Assembly: GCA_023436205.1 (NCBI GenBank)
Contig: JAEZKC010000006.1
Location: 62,001-126,000, forward strand
Length of the DNA stretch: 64,000 nucleotides
Direction of reading: 5' to 3'
Origin: Fibrobacterota bacterium
GTDB taxonomy: Bacteria > Fibrobacterota > Chitinivibrionia > Chitinivibrionales > Chitinispirillaceae
Shown here: piece after piece, positions 42,993-52,059 of the stretch
Position numbering within the stretch: position 1 is the first letter of the stretch
Layout: the number at the start of each line of letters is the position of its first letter
Made by a program: the position numbers and the translations under genes
Notes under the pieces: model-generated
Database searches by the model: none
What the model was told of the DNA's origin: nothing
What the model saw: the letters and a program-made list of their open reading frames with translations, nothing else

Positions 42993-44033
42993 ATGGAGCC
43001 GGAAAAACTTACAGAGCGTGAGCAGCAGGTACTCGAGGCAGTTGTAAGAAATTACATTCACAGTGCTGCACCGACCAGTTCCCGTTATTTGTCAAAGCAG
43101 AATGGCTTTGAACTTTCTCCCGCATCTATTCGTAATGTGATGGGTGATCTTGAGGAGCGTGGTTTCATAACGCAGCCCCACACTTCTGCTGGTCGCATAC
43201 CCACAGATAAAGGGTATCGCTACTATGTGGACTGCATGATGCGCTGCATGGAACTTCCCGATCAGACAAAGTGTCTTATCCGCAAATCTCTTGTCAGGGT
43301 GGATCATTCTGATATTCACCTTTTGATGGAAGCTACTTCCCGGGCTTTGAGCAAGGCCACTAATCAGCTCGGAATCATACTCGCACCAAAGCTCACCAAG
43401 GGCATTTTCCGCCAGGTGCACATTTTTTCCATGGGTTCCGGACGTTATCTCATGAACGTGACTATAGATTCGGGGTTCGTAAAAACCATGGTGGTGGAGC
43501 TCCATACCGAAATCGCTCAGGAACGTCTGGAATCGGCTTGTCGCATAATCACCTCCCGGTTTACCGGAATGGCTCTCGATGAGGTGTGTGATCAGGAGTT
43601 ACAGGAGTTAGGAGATGTGGAAGAGCTTGAGCTTGGGGTTGTACGGCTTTTGGTGCCCTCTTTGAAAAAGCTTATCGAGCAGAAGGAAGATGAAAAAGTG
43701 TATGCTGACGGGCAGACCAATGTGATGCTGCAGCCTGAGTTTTTTAGCAGGGAGCGAATCGCGGCTTTGATAGAGATACTGGAGGAGAAGAAACTGCTGA
43801 TGCATCTTTTTGACCCCCCTCGGGAGCCGCACCAGACTGGAGGAATAGTCATTTCCATTGGCGGAGAGAACAGGGGAGATCAGCTTCAGTCATTCAGCAT
43901 CATCAAAACTGCTTATCAGGTCGGGAACATGACTGGGTGTTTGGGGGTGATCGGTCCTAAAAGGATGCCCTATCCTTATCTGGTCTCAACTGTCACCTAT
44001 ACCGCGCAGCTTTTAGGAGAATTATATTCCTGA
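42993..44033 (+). CDS. hrcA: Heat-inducible transcription repressor HrcA
   Basis: The 346-residue protein has an N-terminal winged helix (LTEREQQVLEAVVRNYIHSA, PASIRNVMGDLEERGF and the following HTSAGRIPTDKGYRYYVD, a hallmark of HrcA). A GAF-like middle domain follows, and the protein ends with the conserved LGVIGPKRMPYPYLVSTV stretch. HrcA represses chaperone genes through CIRCE and needs GroEL to fold active. ATG 42993 follows AGGAG. Its place after groEL makes an autoregulated loop with the operator at 40810. Confidence 0.97.
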   Translation: MEPEKLTEREQQVLEAVVRNYIHSAAPTSSRYLSKQNGFELSPASIRNVMGDLEERGFITQPHTSAGRIPTDKGYRYYVDCMMRCMELPDQTKCLIRKSLVRVDHSDIHLLMEATSRALSKATNQLGIILAPKLTKGIFRQVHIFSMGSGRYLMNVTIDSGFVKTMVVELHTEIAQERLESACRIITSRFTGMALDEVCDQELQELGDVEELELGVVRLLVPSLKKLIEQKEDEKVYADGQTNVMLQPEFFSRERIAALIEILEEKKLLMHLFDPPREPHQTGGIVISIGGENRGDQLQSFSIIKTAYQVGNMTGCLGVIGPKRMPYPYLVSTVTYTAQLLGELYS

Positions 44034-44186
44034 ACCGATGTCCGTGCTATTATTTTAGGGGTTTCCTTTTTAAAATGTCCGCTTTCAGGTTTAATCCTGT
44101 TTTGGGATTTCAGAGTTGAACCACTCCCGCGATGGCTGGGGTAAGCGTTTCAGAATACGTCGGATTTTAGAAATGAGGGGTTCATA

Positions 44187-44792
44187 ATGAATTCAGAAGA
44201 AAAGAAAAATAAAGATAGTGAAAAGCAGAATCCGGAGCAGACTTCCGAAAACATGGAGGACAATGCTCAGCAGATTGCTCAGGAGCAGCAAACCGTTCAG
44301 GAGCAGGCTGGTGAGATCACTGAAACTCTTGAAGACGTTAAGAATGAGTTGGAGCAGGCCCGCGACAGACATCTAAGGCTCATGGCCGAATTTGACAATT
44401 ACAAGAGACGAACCGGTCGTGATTTCGAGCGGCTGATCGAGTCTGCTAACGAAAAACTGATGCTTGAATTCATTGATGTAAGAGAAAATTTTGATCGAGC
44501 TTTGAAAGCTGGTGAATCTGGCGGTGATTTTCAGAGCTTTTTTGATGGTATGAAGCTTATCTATTCCAAGTTTAATGATGTTCTGGGCAAAAACGGTCTT
44601 GAGGCGTTTGGTGAGCCCGGAGATGCTTTTGATCCTCAAATTCATGATGCATTGATGAAAAGTCCTCATGCGGATATTGCCGAAGATCACATCGCTGATG
44701 TGTTTGAAAAAGGGTACCGTTTGAAGGAAAAGGTTATTAAGCATGCAAAGGTGATCGTCTCCAGCGGTGCTCCTGAGCAGGAAAACAAGTAA
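44187..44792 (+). CDS. grpE: Nucleotide exchange factor GrpE
   Basis: The 201-residue protein has the typical acidic, glutamine-rich N-terminal coil and the GrpE core: RHLRLMAEFDNYKRRTGRDF, LEFIDVRENFDRAL and the C-terminal FDPQIHDALMKSPHAD, ending with KGYRLKEKVIKHAKVIVSSG. It exchanges ADP on DnaK. GAGGGG precedes ATG 44187. dnaJ follows after 15 nt, but no dnaK lies between or after them in this window. Confidence 0.97.
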   Translation: MNSEEKKNKDSEKQNPEQTSENMEDNAQQIAQEQQTVQEQAGEITETLEDVKNELEQARDRHLRLMAEFDNYKRRTGRDFERLIESANEKLMLEFIDVRENFDRALKAGESGGDFQSFFDGMKLIYSKFNDVLGKNGLEAFGEPGDAFDPQIHDALMKSPHADIAEDHIADVFEKGYRLKEKVIKHAKVIVSSGAPEQENK

Positions 44793-44807
44793 GGATCAGG
44801 CAAGACA

Positions 44808-45929
44808 ATGGCAAAAGCAGATTATTACGAAATTTTGGGCGTGTCCAAAGATGCCAGTGATGACGATATTAAGAAAGCCTATCGGAAACTGGCGGTGAAA
44901 TATCATCCCGATAAAAATCCCGGAGATAAATCTGCCGAGGAAAAATTTCGGGAAGCGACTGAAGCTTATGAAGTGCTTAAGGATCCCAAAAAGCGGACCC
45001 AGTATGATCAGTTCGGGCATGCGGCATTTGAAGGAGCCAGCGCCGGAGGCGGTTACGGTGGTTTTGGCGGATACGGCGCAGCTGGATTCGATCTCTCCGA
45101 CGCACTTCGTGCGTTCATGAATGATTTTGGCGGTGACTCACTCTTTGGGGACCTTTTCGGCTGGGGTGGTTCCCGTGGAGGGAGAGGGGGGGGTACTGCA
45201 GGTATTCGAGGAAATGATCTGCAGATCAGATTACCGCTTACCCTTGAAGAGATATCCACCGGTGTCAAAAAGACTATCAAAGTAAAACGAATGGACCGCT
45301 GTGCCGAGTGTGGCGGTAGCGGGTCAAAAACCGGCAAGCGTAATGTATGCCCCAAGTGCAATGGCAGTGGTAGAATTAGACAGGTGGCCAACTCTTTTTT
45401 CGGGCAGGTGATTCAGGAAAGTGTTTGTCCAACCTGCAGAGGTGAAGGGTACGTGGTTGCGGATGCCTGCCCTGTTTGCGGTGGCAGTGGGTTGCAGCAG
45501 ATCGAAACAACGGTCACAGTTGACATTCCGGCTGGGGTTTCGGAAGGAAACTATTTGACTGTACCTGAAAAGGGAGATGCTGGGAGAGCTGGTGGTCCGG
45601 CTGGTGATTTGATTGTGCTAATTCAGGAAAAACCTCATGATTTTTTCCATCGACACGGCATCGATCTTACCTGCGAGCTTAATGTCTCCTTTTCTGAAGC
45701 TGCGCTGGGAAGTTCCAAGACTATTCCAACTCTTGATGGAAAAGTGAATTTAAAAATTCCTGCAGGTACTCAGTCTGAAAAGATTTTCAGGTTAAGGGAC
45801 AAAGGACTTCCGGTTTTACATGGGAGAGAACGAGGAGACCTTCTGGTGAAGGTGCATGTTTCCACTCCCGAAAAACTCAGCAAACCTGCAAAAGAGCTGT
45901 TTGAAAAATTGGCCCAGTTGGGGATTTGA
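44808..45929 (+). CDS. dnaJ: Chaperone protein DnaJ (Hsp40)
   Basis: The 373-residue protein is a full DnaJ: J-domain with YHPDKNPGDK (HPD at the tip), a Gly/Phe-rich linker, four CxxCxGxG zinc repeats (CAECGGSG, CPKCNGSG, CPTCRGEG, CPVCGGSG) and the C-terminal substrate domains (DLIVLIQEKPHDFFHRHGID). It recruits substrates to DnaK and can act with GrpE. Its stop is separated by 0 nt from the convergent gene's stop, so no terminator fits there. Confidence 0.97.
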   Translation: MAKADYYEILGVSKDASDDDIKKAYRKLAVKYHPDKNPGDKSAEEKFREATEAYEVLKDPKKRTQYDQFGHAAFEGASAGGGYGGFGGYGAAGFDLSDALRAFMNDFGGDSLFGDLFGWGGSRGGRGGGTAGIRGNDLQIRLPLTLEEISTGVKKTIKVKRMDRCAECGGSGSKTGKRNVCPKCNGSGRIRQVANSFFGQVIQESVCPTCRGEGYVVADACPVCGGSGLQQIETTVTVDIPAGVSEGNYLTVPEKGDAGRAGGPAGDLIVLIQEKPHDFFHRHGIDLTCELNVSFSEAALGSSKTIPTLDGKVNLKIPAGTQSEKIFRLRDKGLPVLHGRERGDLLVKVHVSTPEKLSKPAKELFEKLAQLGI

Positions 45930-46496
45930 TCAGAATTCAATCTTCTGCATCACTTCCAGAATCTTCCTAAGCTCCTCTTGTGTAGCTGCGGGATTTCCGG
46001 GTTGATCGTTTGCAGCCTTGGCGCTCTGGCGTATTTCCAGCAGCGTTTTGCGAAAGAAATCGGTTGCAGCATTGCATTGAATGGTCAGTTCCTTCATTTC
46101 GTTCTTCTCTCGAAATGCTAGAGTTGTATTGAGTTTACCGGTTTTTATCCGGGAGGCCCATTTTTCAACTTTGTAGAGCGGAACAGCAATTTTGCGGGAT
46201 GAAAAGAGCCCTATACCGATTGCTATGAGAATGCTGATCGTTTGAGCGGTGATTATGGCTGGCAATACAATTCCCAGAATGCTTACCAGTTTTAGATCCA
46301 TCATCACATCATTGCTCATGAAGAAAAAATTTCCATTGTTGGATCTGGAGATGTAGTGAAAGCTGATGATCAGGGTTGTAAGACCAGTAGTGAGCAGAAT
46401 CGTGAGGAAGATTTGAAACAGTACCTTTATTTGAATCGATTTCTTGATGAAAAAATTTCTTACGGGTCTGCGCACATTTGGCTGATCGGATGTCAT
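45930..46496 (-). CDS. HAMP-like membrane protein
   Basis: The 188-residue protein has two hydrophobic segments (about 25-50 and 75-105) and a following HAMP-type region (SSRKIAVPLYKVEKWASRIK, then helical TLAFREKNEMKELTIQCNA), similar to methyl-accepting or sensor membrane modules without a signalling output domain. AAGGAGTATC lies directly before ATG 46496, which decides the start; a longer frame to 46589 exists. It is convergent to dnaJ and divergent from guaA. A TATAAT is present at about 46555-46560 on the minus strand, without a good -35. Role unknown. Confidence 0.7.
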   Translation of the reverse strand: MTSDQPNVRRPVRNFFIKKSIQIKVLFQIFLTILLTTGLTTLIISFHYISRSNNGNFFFMSNDVMMDLKLVSILGIVLPAIITAQTISILIAIGIGLFSSRKIAVPLYKVEKWASRIKTGKLNTTLAFREKNEMKELTIQCNAATDFFRKTLLEIRQSAKAANDQPGNPAATQEELRKILEVMQKIEF

Positions 46497-46645
46497 GATA
46501 CTCCTTAAAGTAGTAACGAAACAGTTGAAAACATCTGTTAAACCTGAAAGTACTATTATATATTGGAAAAATAGAACGGAACTGAACAACTTGCAATGTA
46601 TGCTTAGCCTGAAAAGTTCCGAAAATGGAGTCGACTGGAGTTTTT

Positions 46646-48454
46646 ATGGATGGCAGTATTAACGAAAAAGTAGTGGTTCTCGATTTTGGTGGTCAGTACG
46701 CACACTTGATCGCCAACAGAATCCGGCGTCTGGGCGTATATTCTGAAATTCTGCCCTGCGATGTTGAGGTATCCAAACTTGATGGGTATAAAGGGATCAT
46801 CTTTTCCGGAGGCCCTCACAGTGTTCTGGATGATGGGTGTCCTATTTGTGACCGGAAACTACTTGAGCTCAATATTCCCGTTCTGGGGTTATGTTACGGG
46901 CATCAGCTTATAGCCAAAATGCTTGGCGGAAATATTTCAAGAGGGGAGCACAGGGAGTATGGAAGAGCTACTCTTGAGGTGAAAGAAAAGGTGCCGCTCT
47001 TTTCCGGCCTCGGAACCCGTGAACAGATTTGGATGAGTCATGGTGATGCCGTAGAGGTTCTGCCCGCAGGTTTCCGAATTCTTGGTTCCACATCGGACTG
47101 TGAAACTGCAGCCGTGGGCGATGAAAATCGGCTCATATTCGGGTTGCAGTTTCATCCTGAAGTGACCGACACTCCCAATGGAATGAAAATTCTGCGCAAT
47201 TTTCTTGATATTTGTCAGTGCTCGAGCAGCTGGAATCCTCAGACGTTTGTTGAGGAGATCGGTGCACAGGTAAAAAGCGCCAGTCGGGGACGTAAAGTAT
47301 TTCTGCTTGTTTCAGGCGGTGTCGATTCCACGGTAGCCTTTACGCTCCTGAATAAGGTCCTCGGTCCTGAGCATGTTCTTGGTCTGCATATCGATAATGG
47401 TCTTATGCGCCATCAGGAATCAGCAGATATTATCGATTATATGCACCGTAACGGGTATGATAACCTTTATATCGAAGATGCTTCCAGTGATTTTCTTTCT
47501 GCTCTGGAAGGGGTCAGCGAACCTGAGCAGAAGAGGAAAATAATAGGTAACCTTTTTATTGATATTAAAGAACGGGCATTTAACAAGCTCGGCCTCAACG
47601 CCGACGAATGGATTCTCGCTCAGGGGACCATATATCCCGATACTATCGAAAGTGCAGGCACAAAGCACGCTGATAAAATCAAAACCCATCATAACAGAGT
47701 CGATATAATTCTGGAGCTGATCGAAAAGGGACTTGTGATAGAACCTCTCGCTCAACTTTACAAAGACGAAGTGCGAATGCTCGGTGAAGCACTCGGCATT
47801 CCTCATCAGCTTGTTTGGCGTCACCCGTTCCCCGGCCCGGGTCTCGGTGTGAGAGTTTTGTGTTCGGATGGTGAATGTCAAGATGTTTCTGAATCCGATA
47901 CCGCAAAACTCCGACAGATTGCAGATTCTGCCGGCTATTCCTCCATCATACTTCCTTTGCGCAGTGTGGGTGTTCAGGGTGATGGAAGGACCTACGCTCA
48001 TCCCGCACTTGTAAAAGGGAAATGTGATTGGTCAAAGCTTGAAGATCTTTCAACAAAAATAACCAATTCCGTACGTTCAGTTAACAGAGTTGTATTCGGT
48101 CTGAATGTGGGGGATTCAATGAAGTATCGATTGATCAGCGCTTACATGACTCGCGAAAGGCTTGACAAACTTAGAGCTGTTGATGCCGTCGTTACCGATG
48201 TCCTGCATAAATCTGGAGAATATGATGAAGTTTGGCAAATGCCGGTGGTATTACTGCCTGTCGTAAATGAAAACGGGGGAGAATGTGTTGTGCTTCGGCC
48301 AATAGTTTCCCAGGAAGCCATGACCGCAAGGTTCTTTCCTCTCAAAGAGAAAACTCTTGAGGAAATAGTAAGTGGCATTTCTAAAATCGAAGGAATCGGA
48401 GATCTGTTTTATGATGTTACTCATAAACCGCCAGCAACTATTGAATGGGAATAA
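46646..48454 (+). CDS. guaA: GMP synthase (glutamine-hydrolysing), long form
   Basis: The 602-residue enzyme converts XMP to GMP. It has a glutamine-amidotransferase domain with GLCYGHQLIAKMLGG (Cys nucleophile) and LQFHPEV, an ATP-pyrophosphatase domain with SGGVDSTVAFTLLN, and a C-terminal dimerisation domain ending KPPATIEWE. It is about 80 residues longer than the E. coli enzyme (525 aa), with extra sequence in the C-terminal region (KCDWSKLEDLSTKITNSVRS onward), recalling the longer eukaryotic-type forms. TGGAGT lies before ATG 46646. A strong terminator follows. Confidence 0.96.
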   Translation: MDGSINEKVVVLDFGGQYAHLIANRIRRLGVYSEILPCDVEVSKLDGYKGIIFSGGPHSVLDDGCPICDRKLLELNIPVLGLCYGHQLIAKMLGGNISRGEHREYGRATLEVKEKVPLFSGLGTREQIWMSHGDAVEVLPAGFRILGSTSDCETAAVGDENRLIFGLQFHPEVTDTPNGMKILRNFLDICQCSSSWNPQTFVEEIGAQVKSASRGRKVFLLVSGGVDSTVAFTLLNKVLGPEHVLGLHIDNGLMRHQESADIIDYMHRNGYDNLYIEDASSDFLSALEGVSEPEQKRKIIGNLFIDIKERAFNKLGLNADEWILAQGTIYPDTIESAGTKHADKIKTHHNRVDIILELIEKGLVIEPLAQLYKDEVRMLGEALGIPHQLVWRHPFPGPGLGVRVLCSDGECQDVSESDTAKLRQIADSAGYSSIILPLRSVGVQGDGRTYAHPALVKGKCDWSKLEDLSTKITNSVRSVNRVVFGLNVGDSMKYRLISAYMTRERLDKLRAVDAVVTDVLHKSGEYDEVWQMPVVLLPVVNENGGECVVLRPIVSQEAMTARFFPLKEKTLEEIVSGISKIEGIGDLFYDVTHKPPATIEWE

Positions 48455-48457
48455 GAA

Positions 48458-48479
48458 AGGGCAGGTTCAACCCTGCCCT
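48458..48479. terminator. Terminator hairpin between guaA and the convergent gene
   Basis: An 8-bp GC-rich stem (48458-48465 with 48472-48479) around a 6-nt loop lies 3 nt after the guaA stop. The flanking T-run is short, so it may serve both convergent genes. Confidence 0.65.
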
Positions 48480-48481
48480 CG

Positions 48482-51400
48482 TTAAAACTCTGCACCTAGA
48501 GAAAAATAGTTGATAGGTGGTCCGACAATTGTCTCCCAGTCTGTTGGCCACCCTCGATCATACCGCAAAACGAAAATTCCCAGATTTGCCCTCATCCCAA
48601 ATCCTATACCCCCATACAATTTGTCGGGAACGGGAAAAACGTTTCGCTGGTCATTACGATCCCAGGCATTGCCTGCGTCCGCAAACACTGCTCCGTTTAC
48701 ATAGCGAATCTGTATCGGGAGCGGCCACACTGTAGAAACCTCCCGTATGAATGGAAATCGAAATTCTGTATTGAAAAGCACAGCTCGTTCACCAGTTAAA
48801 TCGAAATAGTTCCATCCTCTCAAGGGAGCCATAATGTCTGAATAAAAACTGAATGGGAGATTGCTCTCGTAATTGGTCTGATTTACATTGTAATTAAACC
48901 AGTTTTCACTCCCTCCCAGGAAAAACCTGCGTGCAGGTTTACCGTCACTAATCGAAACACTCGCTCCTGCTGTAAAACGATTTGCCCACACAAACTTTTT
49001 CCCAATGTGCAGATAGTGGCGAATGTCCACATCACCGGAAACAAAAGACTCATCTATAATCTTTATTGCAGGAGACATAAGAAGCCGCACATTTCCCCGG
49101 AAACCATTTAGCGGGCCGGTTATACCCCATAGAATATTATCATAAGAGTAACTGAGTGAAGAGAGAAGTACATTTGAATTGGTGACTTTCCCCTCCTCTT
49201 CCATAGGCACTCGTTCAATGTGTCGTCCGTAAATACTTAAATCCACTCTGCTGAAAATAGAAAACGGGTAGCTCAGACCGAGAAATCCACCGAATTCAGT
49301 ATCATGGTAGAAGTAGTTATAGAAACCGTCCTGGGTGTAATCCTTGGAATAGTAAACTCCCGATGAAATATCACATCTCTGCTTCAGGTAGTCATACGCC
49401 AGATACAGATGCATGTACTCATCGATGCGCCCCTGAAGATCTCCCGCCAGGGTTATTCTGTGATCGCCCATGATATCACTGAATGCCATAAGCCACTGAC
49501 CTGCCACCCCACTGTAGGTGTCAAGCCCAACGCCGAACATCATCAGATCCGGTGTGAAGCGAAGAGAATACGCTTTTGCTGTTGGGATATCCCTAATTGG
49601 AATAAATGACAGTTTTGCAGAATCTGATGCATCGGTTGTCTTCGTTGTCCCTATTTCGACCTCAGGCTGGACTTCTAACGTTTCTTCTTTTACTACATCA
49701 ACCGAGACAGTTGTTGTTCCGTTTGTCGATAGTAAATCGCTGCATGCCACACTTGAATCACTAGTCGGATCTGTGGAATCGCTGCTTACCATTGAGAGGT
49801 CAGTAGCTGCTTTCGTGGAATCACTAAATATCTTTGCAGAATCAGCAGTAACCGTTGTAGAACCGCTGCTGCTAACCGTTGTGGAGTCTAAACCCGTTAT
49901 TTTGAGATTATCGCTGATCATAGTCGAATCAGTTGCAGTTGCTGCAGAATCCTCATCGGCAGTCTCCTTAATCTGTCTTACAAAGAAAGGAACCGAATCA
50001 TTCTTCTCATGCTCTGCCCAGCGTGTAAGTGCAAGTGTGTCCTTCTGAAGCTTTCTGAGGGGATCTTTCATCAGCCAAATATCCCATCCCTGATTTTGAA
50101 ACTGGTCAAACACAATGGCATCTGCAGACCAGTCAGGATTAGAACATCCTCCTGCATAATCGGTAAGCGGTCTTGCTTCGTTCAGACTGTCTGTTAAGGA
50201 AATGTATAAATTGTCGATACCGTTTCTGTCCGAAACAAACAGGATATAGGAGCCGTTCGGAGAAAATACAGGTTGCTTTTCGTTCCACTCACTATTCGTT
50301 CTGTTCAGAATTTTTTCTTCAGCAACATCGTACAGTGCCAGATTTGACATCGGATGAACAGCGTTGGATGCAAGTCCGGAAGTATCTTTGATGGTAAAGA
50401 TGATCTGCTGTCCGTTTGGGGAAAACCTGGGATTGTTTTCTACGGCTACACTGTTCGTGAGACGTCTGCTCTGGGATGTCTTCAGATCGTAAATGAAAAG
50501 ATCCGTTTGCCCCTGATCAATTGCCGTAAATGTAATGGCATCTGCGGTCTTGCTCCAGTCGGGGGCGCTAATGGCTGTATAAGGGAGCCTTATTGTCCTG
50601 CGCAGCTTTTTTCTTTTAATATCTACGATTCGAATTTCATTTGACCCTTTGTTTTTAGTGACAAACGCAAGTGAATTTCCATCCGGGGACCAGCACATCC
50701 CTGCCCGAAACGGTTGAAATGATTCAAAAAAACCGCCGTAGCCACTCTGGCTTATCTTCTGAAGTAGTTTTCCCTTGCGGTCTGTAATGATGATGCTGGT
50801 ATAATCATTTATATCGCTGAAAAAGGCAATCTTTGACCCATCCGGAGAGATGCGCGGATGAAGGTTGAAATGGCTTTTGTCATCCAGATGAGAAGTTATG
50901 GGAACTGCCTGTGTTGATGGACTGATCCGTTTTCCGATTTCTGGCCAGTAAATGCGTCTGAGTTCTCTGATCCATTCCTTGCCGAGTGCAGTAGCATCCT
51001 TTTTGTAGATTTTCTGGATTGAATTATCGACAGATTTGCTGCGCTTGAATTCTCTGAGCATCTCTGTGAATAAACTGTCCCCACCTGTTGAATAAAGATA
51101 GTAAAGAAATGACTGCCCACCTTTGTAGGCAAGATAGCCGTCAAGTTCGGGGCCGGGCAGCGGCACGGTGCTGTTTAACACCCGGTCCATAAGAAACATA
51201 TCCGCTTCTTTATTCCAGCCGCTCGACAGTACTTCTGCAAGTCCTTCATTGAACCAAAGCGGCACCTGGACGGTAGCCCCTTTAAAGATGCTTGATCCCT
51301 CATATAGTATACCGAAGATAAAGGCATGCACCATTTCATGATGAAGCACATGGCGCAGCTCTTCAAGAGAACCATTATAGGGTACGGTTACTCTGGTTTT

Positions 51401-51733
51401 GAAAAGTTCGGTGAATCCGCCAACTTCTTCAGACAAGAGTTCTGTAATGATGTTTGTTTGCTCAAAAAGCGCAGGTGATTCATACAGTATCACCGGAACG
51501 GGGGTTTGGTGAGTGAAATTGAACCGGTTGTGCAGGTCTCCGTAAATTTCATTTAGCCATAGGTAAGAAATTCTGGGAAGGTCGCCCTGATTCTGATGAA
51601 AGTATACACTATAATGGGGAGCATTCAGAATACTCCACCCAAGGGAGCGGTACTGGACCTTGTTTTTTCCAAAAGCCAGAAGCGCTACCGGCAGCATTAT
51701 TATCATCAGTTGAAAAAAGTATCGTAATTTCAT
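48482..51733 (-). CDS. Three-module protein: metalloprotease, TolB-like propeller, outer-membrane beta-barrel
   Basis: The 1083-residue protein has a signal peptide, then a zinc metallopeptidase-like domain with HHEMVHAFIFG (H132, E133, H136) and WFNEGLAEVL (Glu ligand E163). Next comes a TolB/PD40-type beta-propeller (residues about 270-580) with repeats such as ISPDGSKIAFFSD, SPDGNSLAFVT and SPNGSYILFVSDRNGIDNLY. A Ser/Thr/Asp-rich low-complexity linker (about 595-720) follows. The C-terminal third (about 730-1083) reads as outer-membrane beta-strands of the surface-antigen/Omp85 type, ending YFSLGAEF. Start 51733 is preferred over GTG 51754. It is convergent to guaA. Confidence 0.82.
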   Translation of the reverse strand: MKLRYFFQLMIIMLPVALLAFGKNKVQYRSLGWSILNAPHYSVYFHQNQGDLPRISYLWLNEIYGDLHNRFNFTHQTPVPVILYESPALFEQTNIITELLSEEVGGFTELFKTRVTVPYNGSLEELRHVLHHEMVHAFIFGILYEGSSIFKGATVQVPLWFNEGLAEVLSSGWNKEADMFLMDRVLNSTVPLPGPELDGYLAYKGGQSFLYYLYSTGGDSLFTEMLREFKRSKSVDNSIQKIYKKDATALGKEWIRELRRIYWPEIGKRISPSTQAVPITSHLDDKSHFNLHPRISPDGSKIAFFSDINDYTSIIITDRKGKLLQKISQSGYGGFFESFQPFRAGMCWSPDGNSLAFVTKNKGSNEIRIVDIKRKKLRRTIRLPYTAISAPDWSKTADAITFTAIDQGQTDLFIYDLKTSQSRRLTNSVAVENNPRFSPNGQQIIFTIKDTSGLASNAVHPMSNLALYDVAEEKILNRTNSEWNEKQPVFSPNGSYILFVSDRNGIDNLYISLTDSLNEARPLTDYAGGCSNPDWSADAIVFDQFQNQGWDIWLMKDPLRKLQKDTLALTRWAEHEKNDSVPFFVRQIKETADEDSAATATDSTMISDNLKITGLDSTTVSSSGSTTVTADSAKIFSDSTKAATDLSMVSSDSTDPTSDSSVACSDLLSTNGTTTVSVDVVKEETLEVQPEVEIGTTKTTDASDSAKLSFIPIRDIPTAKAYSLRFTPDLMMFGVGLDTYSGVAGQWLMAFSDIMGDHRITLAGDLQGRIDEYMHLYLAYDYLKQRCDISSGVYYSKDYTQDGFYNYFYHDTEFGGFLGLSYPFSIFSRVDLSIYGRHIERVPMEEEGKVTNSNVLLSSLSYSYDNILWGITGPLNGFRGNVRLLMSPAIKIIDESFVSGDVDIRHYLHIGKKFVWANRFTAGASVSISDGKPARRFFLGGSENWFNYNVNQTNYESNLPFSFYSDIMAPLRGWNYFDLTGERAVLFNTEFRFPFIREVSTVWPLPIQIRYVNGAVFADAGNAWDRNDQRNVFPVPDKLYGGIGFGMRANLGIFVLRYDRGWPTDWETIVGPPINYFSLGAEF

Positions 51734-52059
51734 ATGAAAAACCTTTAAACTCACTTGAATAGAAGTATATTAAGTTATTATCATGGTTGAGAAAAAGATA
51801 CTATTTGTTCTTTTCGTTTGAAACTAAACCTGAATTTAATCGATAAAGTTGATATGGAAAGCCAAAAGCGTCTCTTTGATCATAAAAAAACCTTGCTTGC
51901 GCTTGTGGTAGAAAGTTTTTTTGAATTAAGTTGTTGTGAATGGCTTGGGGGGATATCTTGACACTACTTACTATGAGAAGTATTTTCTCTCCCATCCTCC
52001 GTATTAGTAACCGGAGAAAGTTACCTTCACGAATTTAAGCCCTTAAGAAGAAACCGGAT
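51734..52059. other. 326-nt intergenic region before the envelope-machine operon
   Basis: This is a divergent region between the minus-strand protease/propeller gene and the operon starting at 52060. It contains no supportable gene. The promoter at 51958-51986 is listed separately. A weak stem (GTAAC/GTTAC, about 52007-52024) lies in the leader. Several A/T-rich stretches precede the promoter. I see nothing else. Confidence 0.5.
51958..51986 (+). promoter_or_regulatory. Strong sigma-70-type promoter of the envelope operon
   Basis: TTGACA (51958-51963), a 17-nt spacer and TATTTT (51981-51986) lie 73 nt upstream of ATG 52060 in the correct orientation. It is the best consensus promoter in the window next to that of groES. 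Confidence 0.75.
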
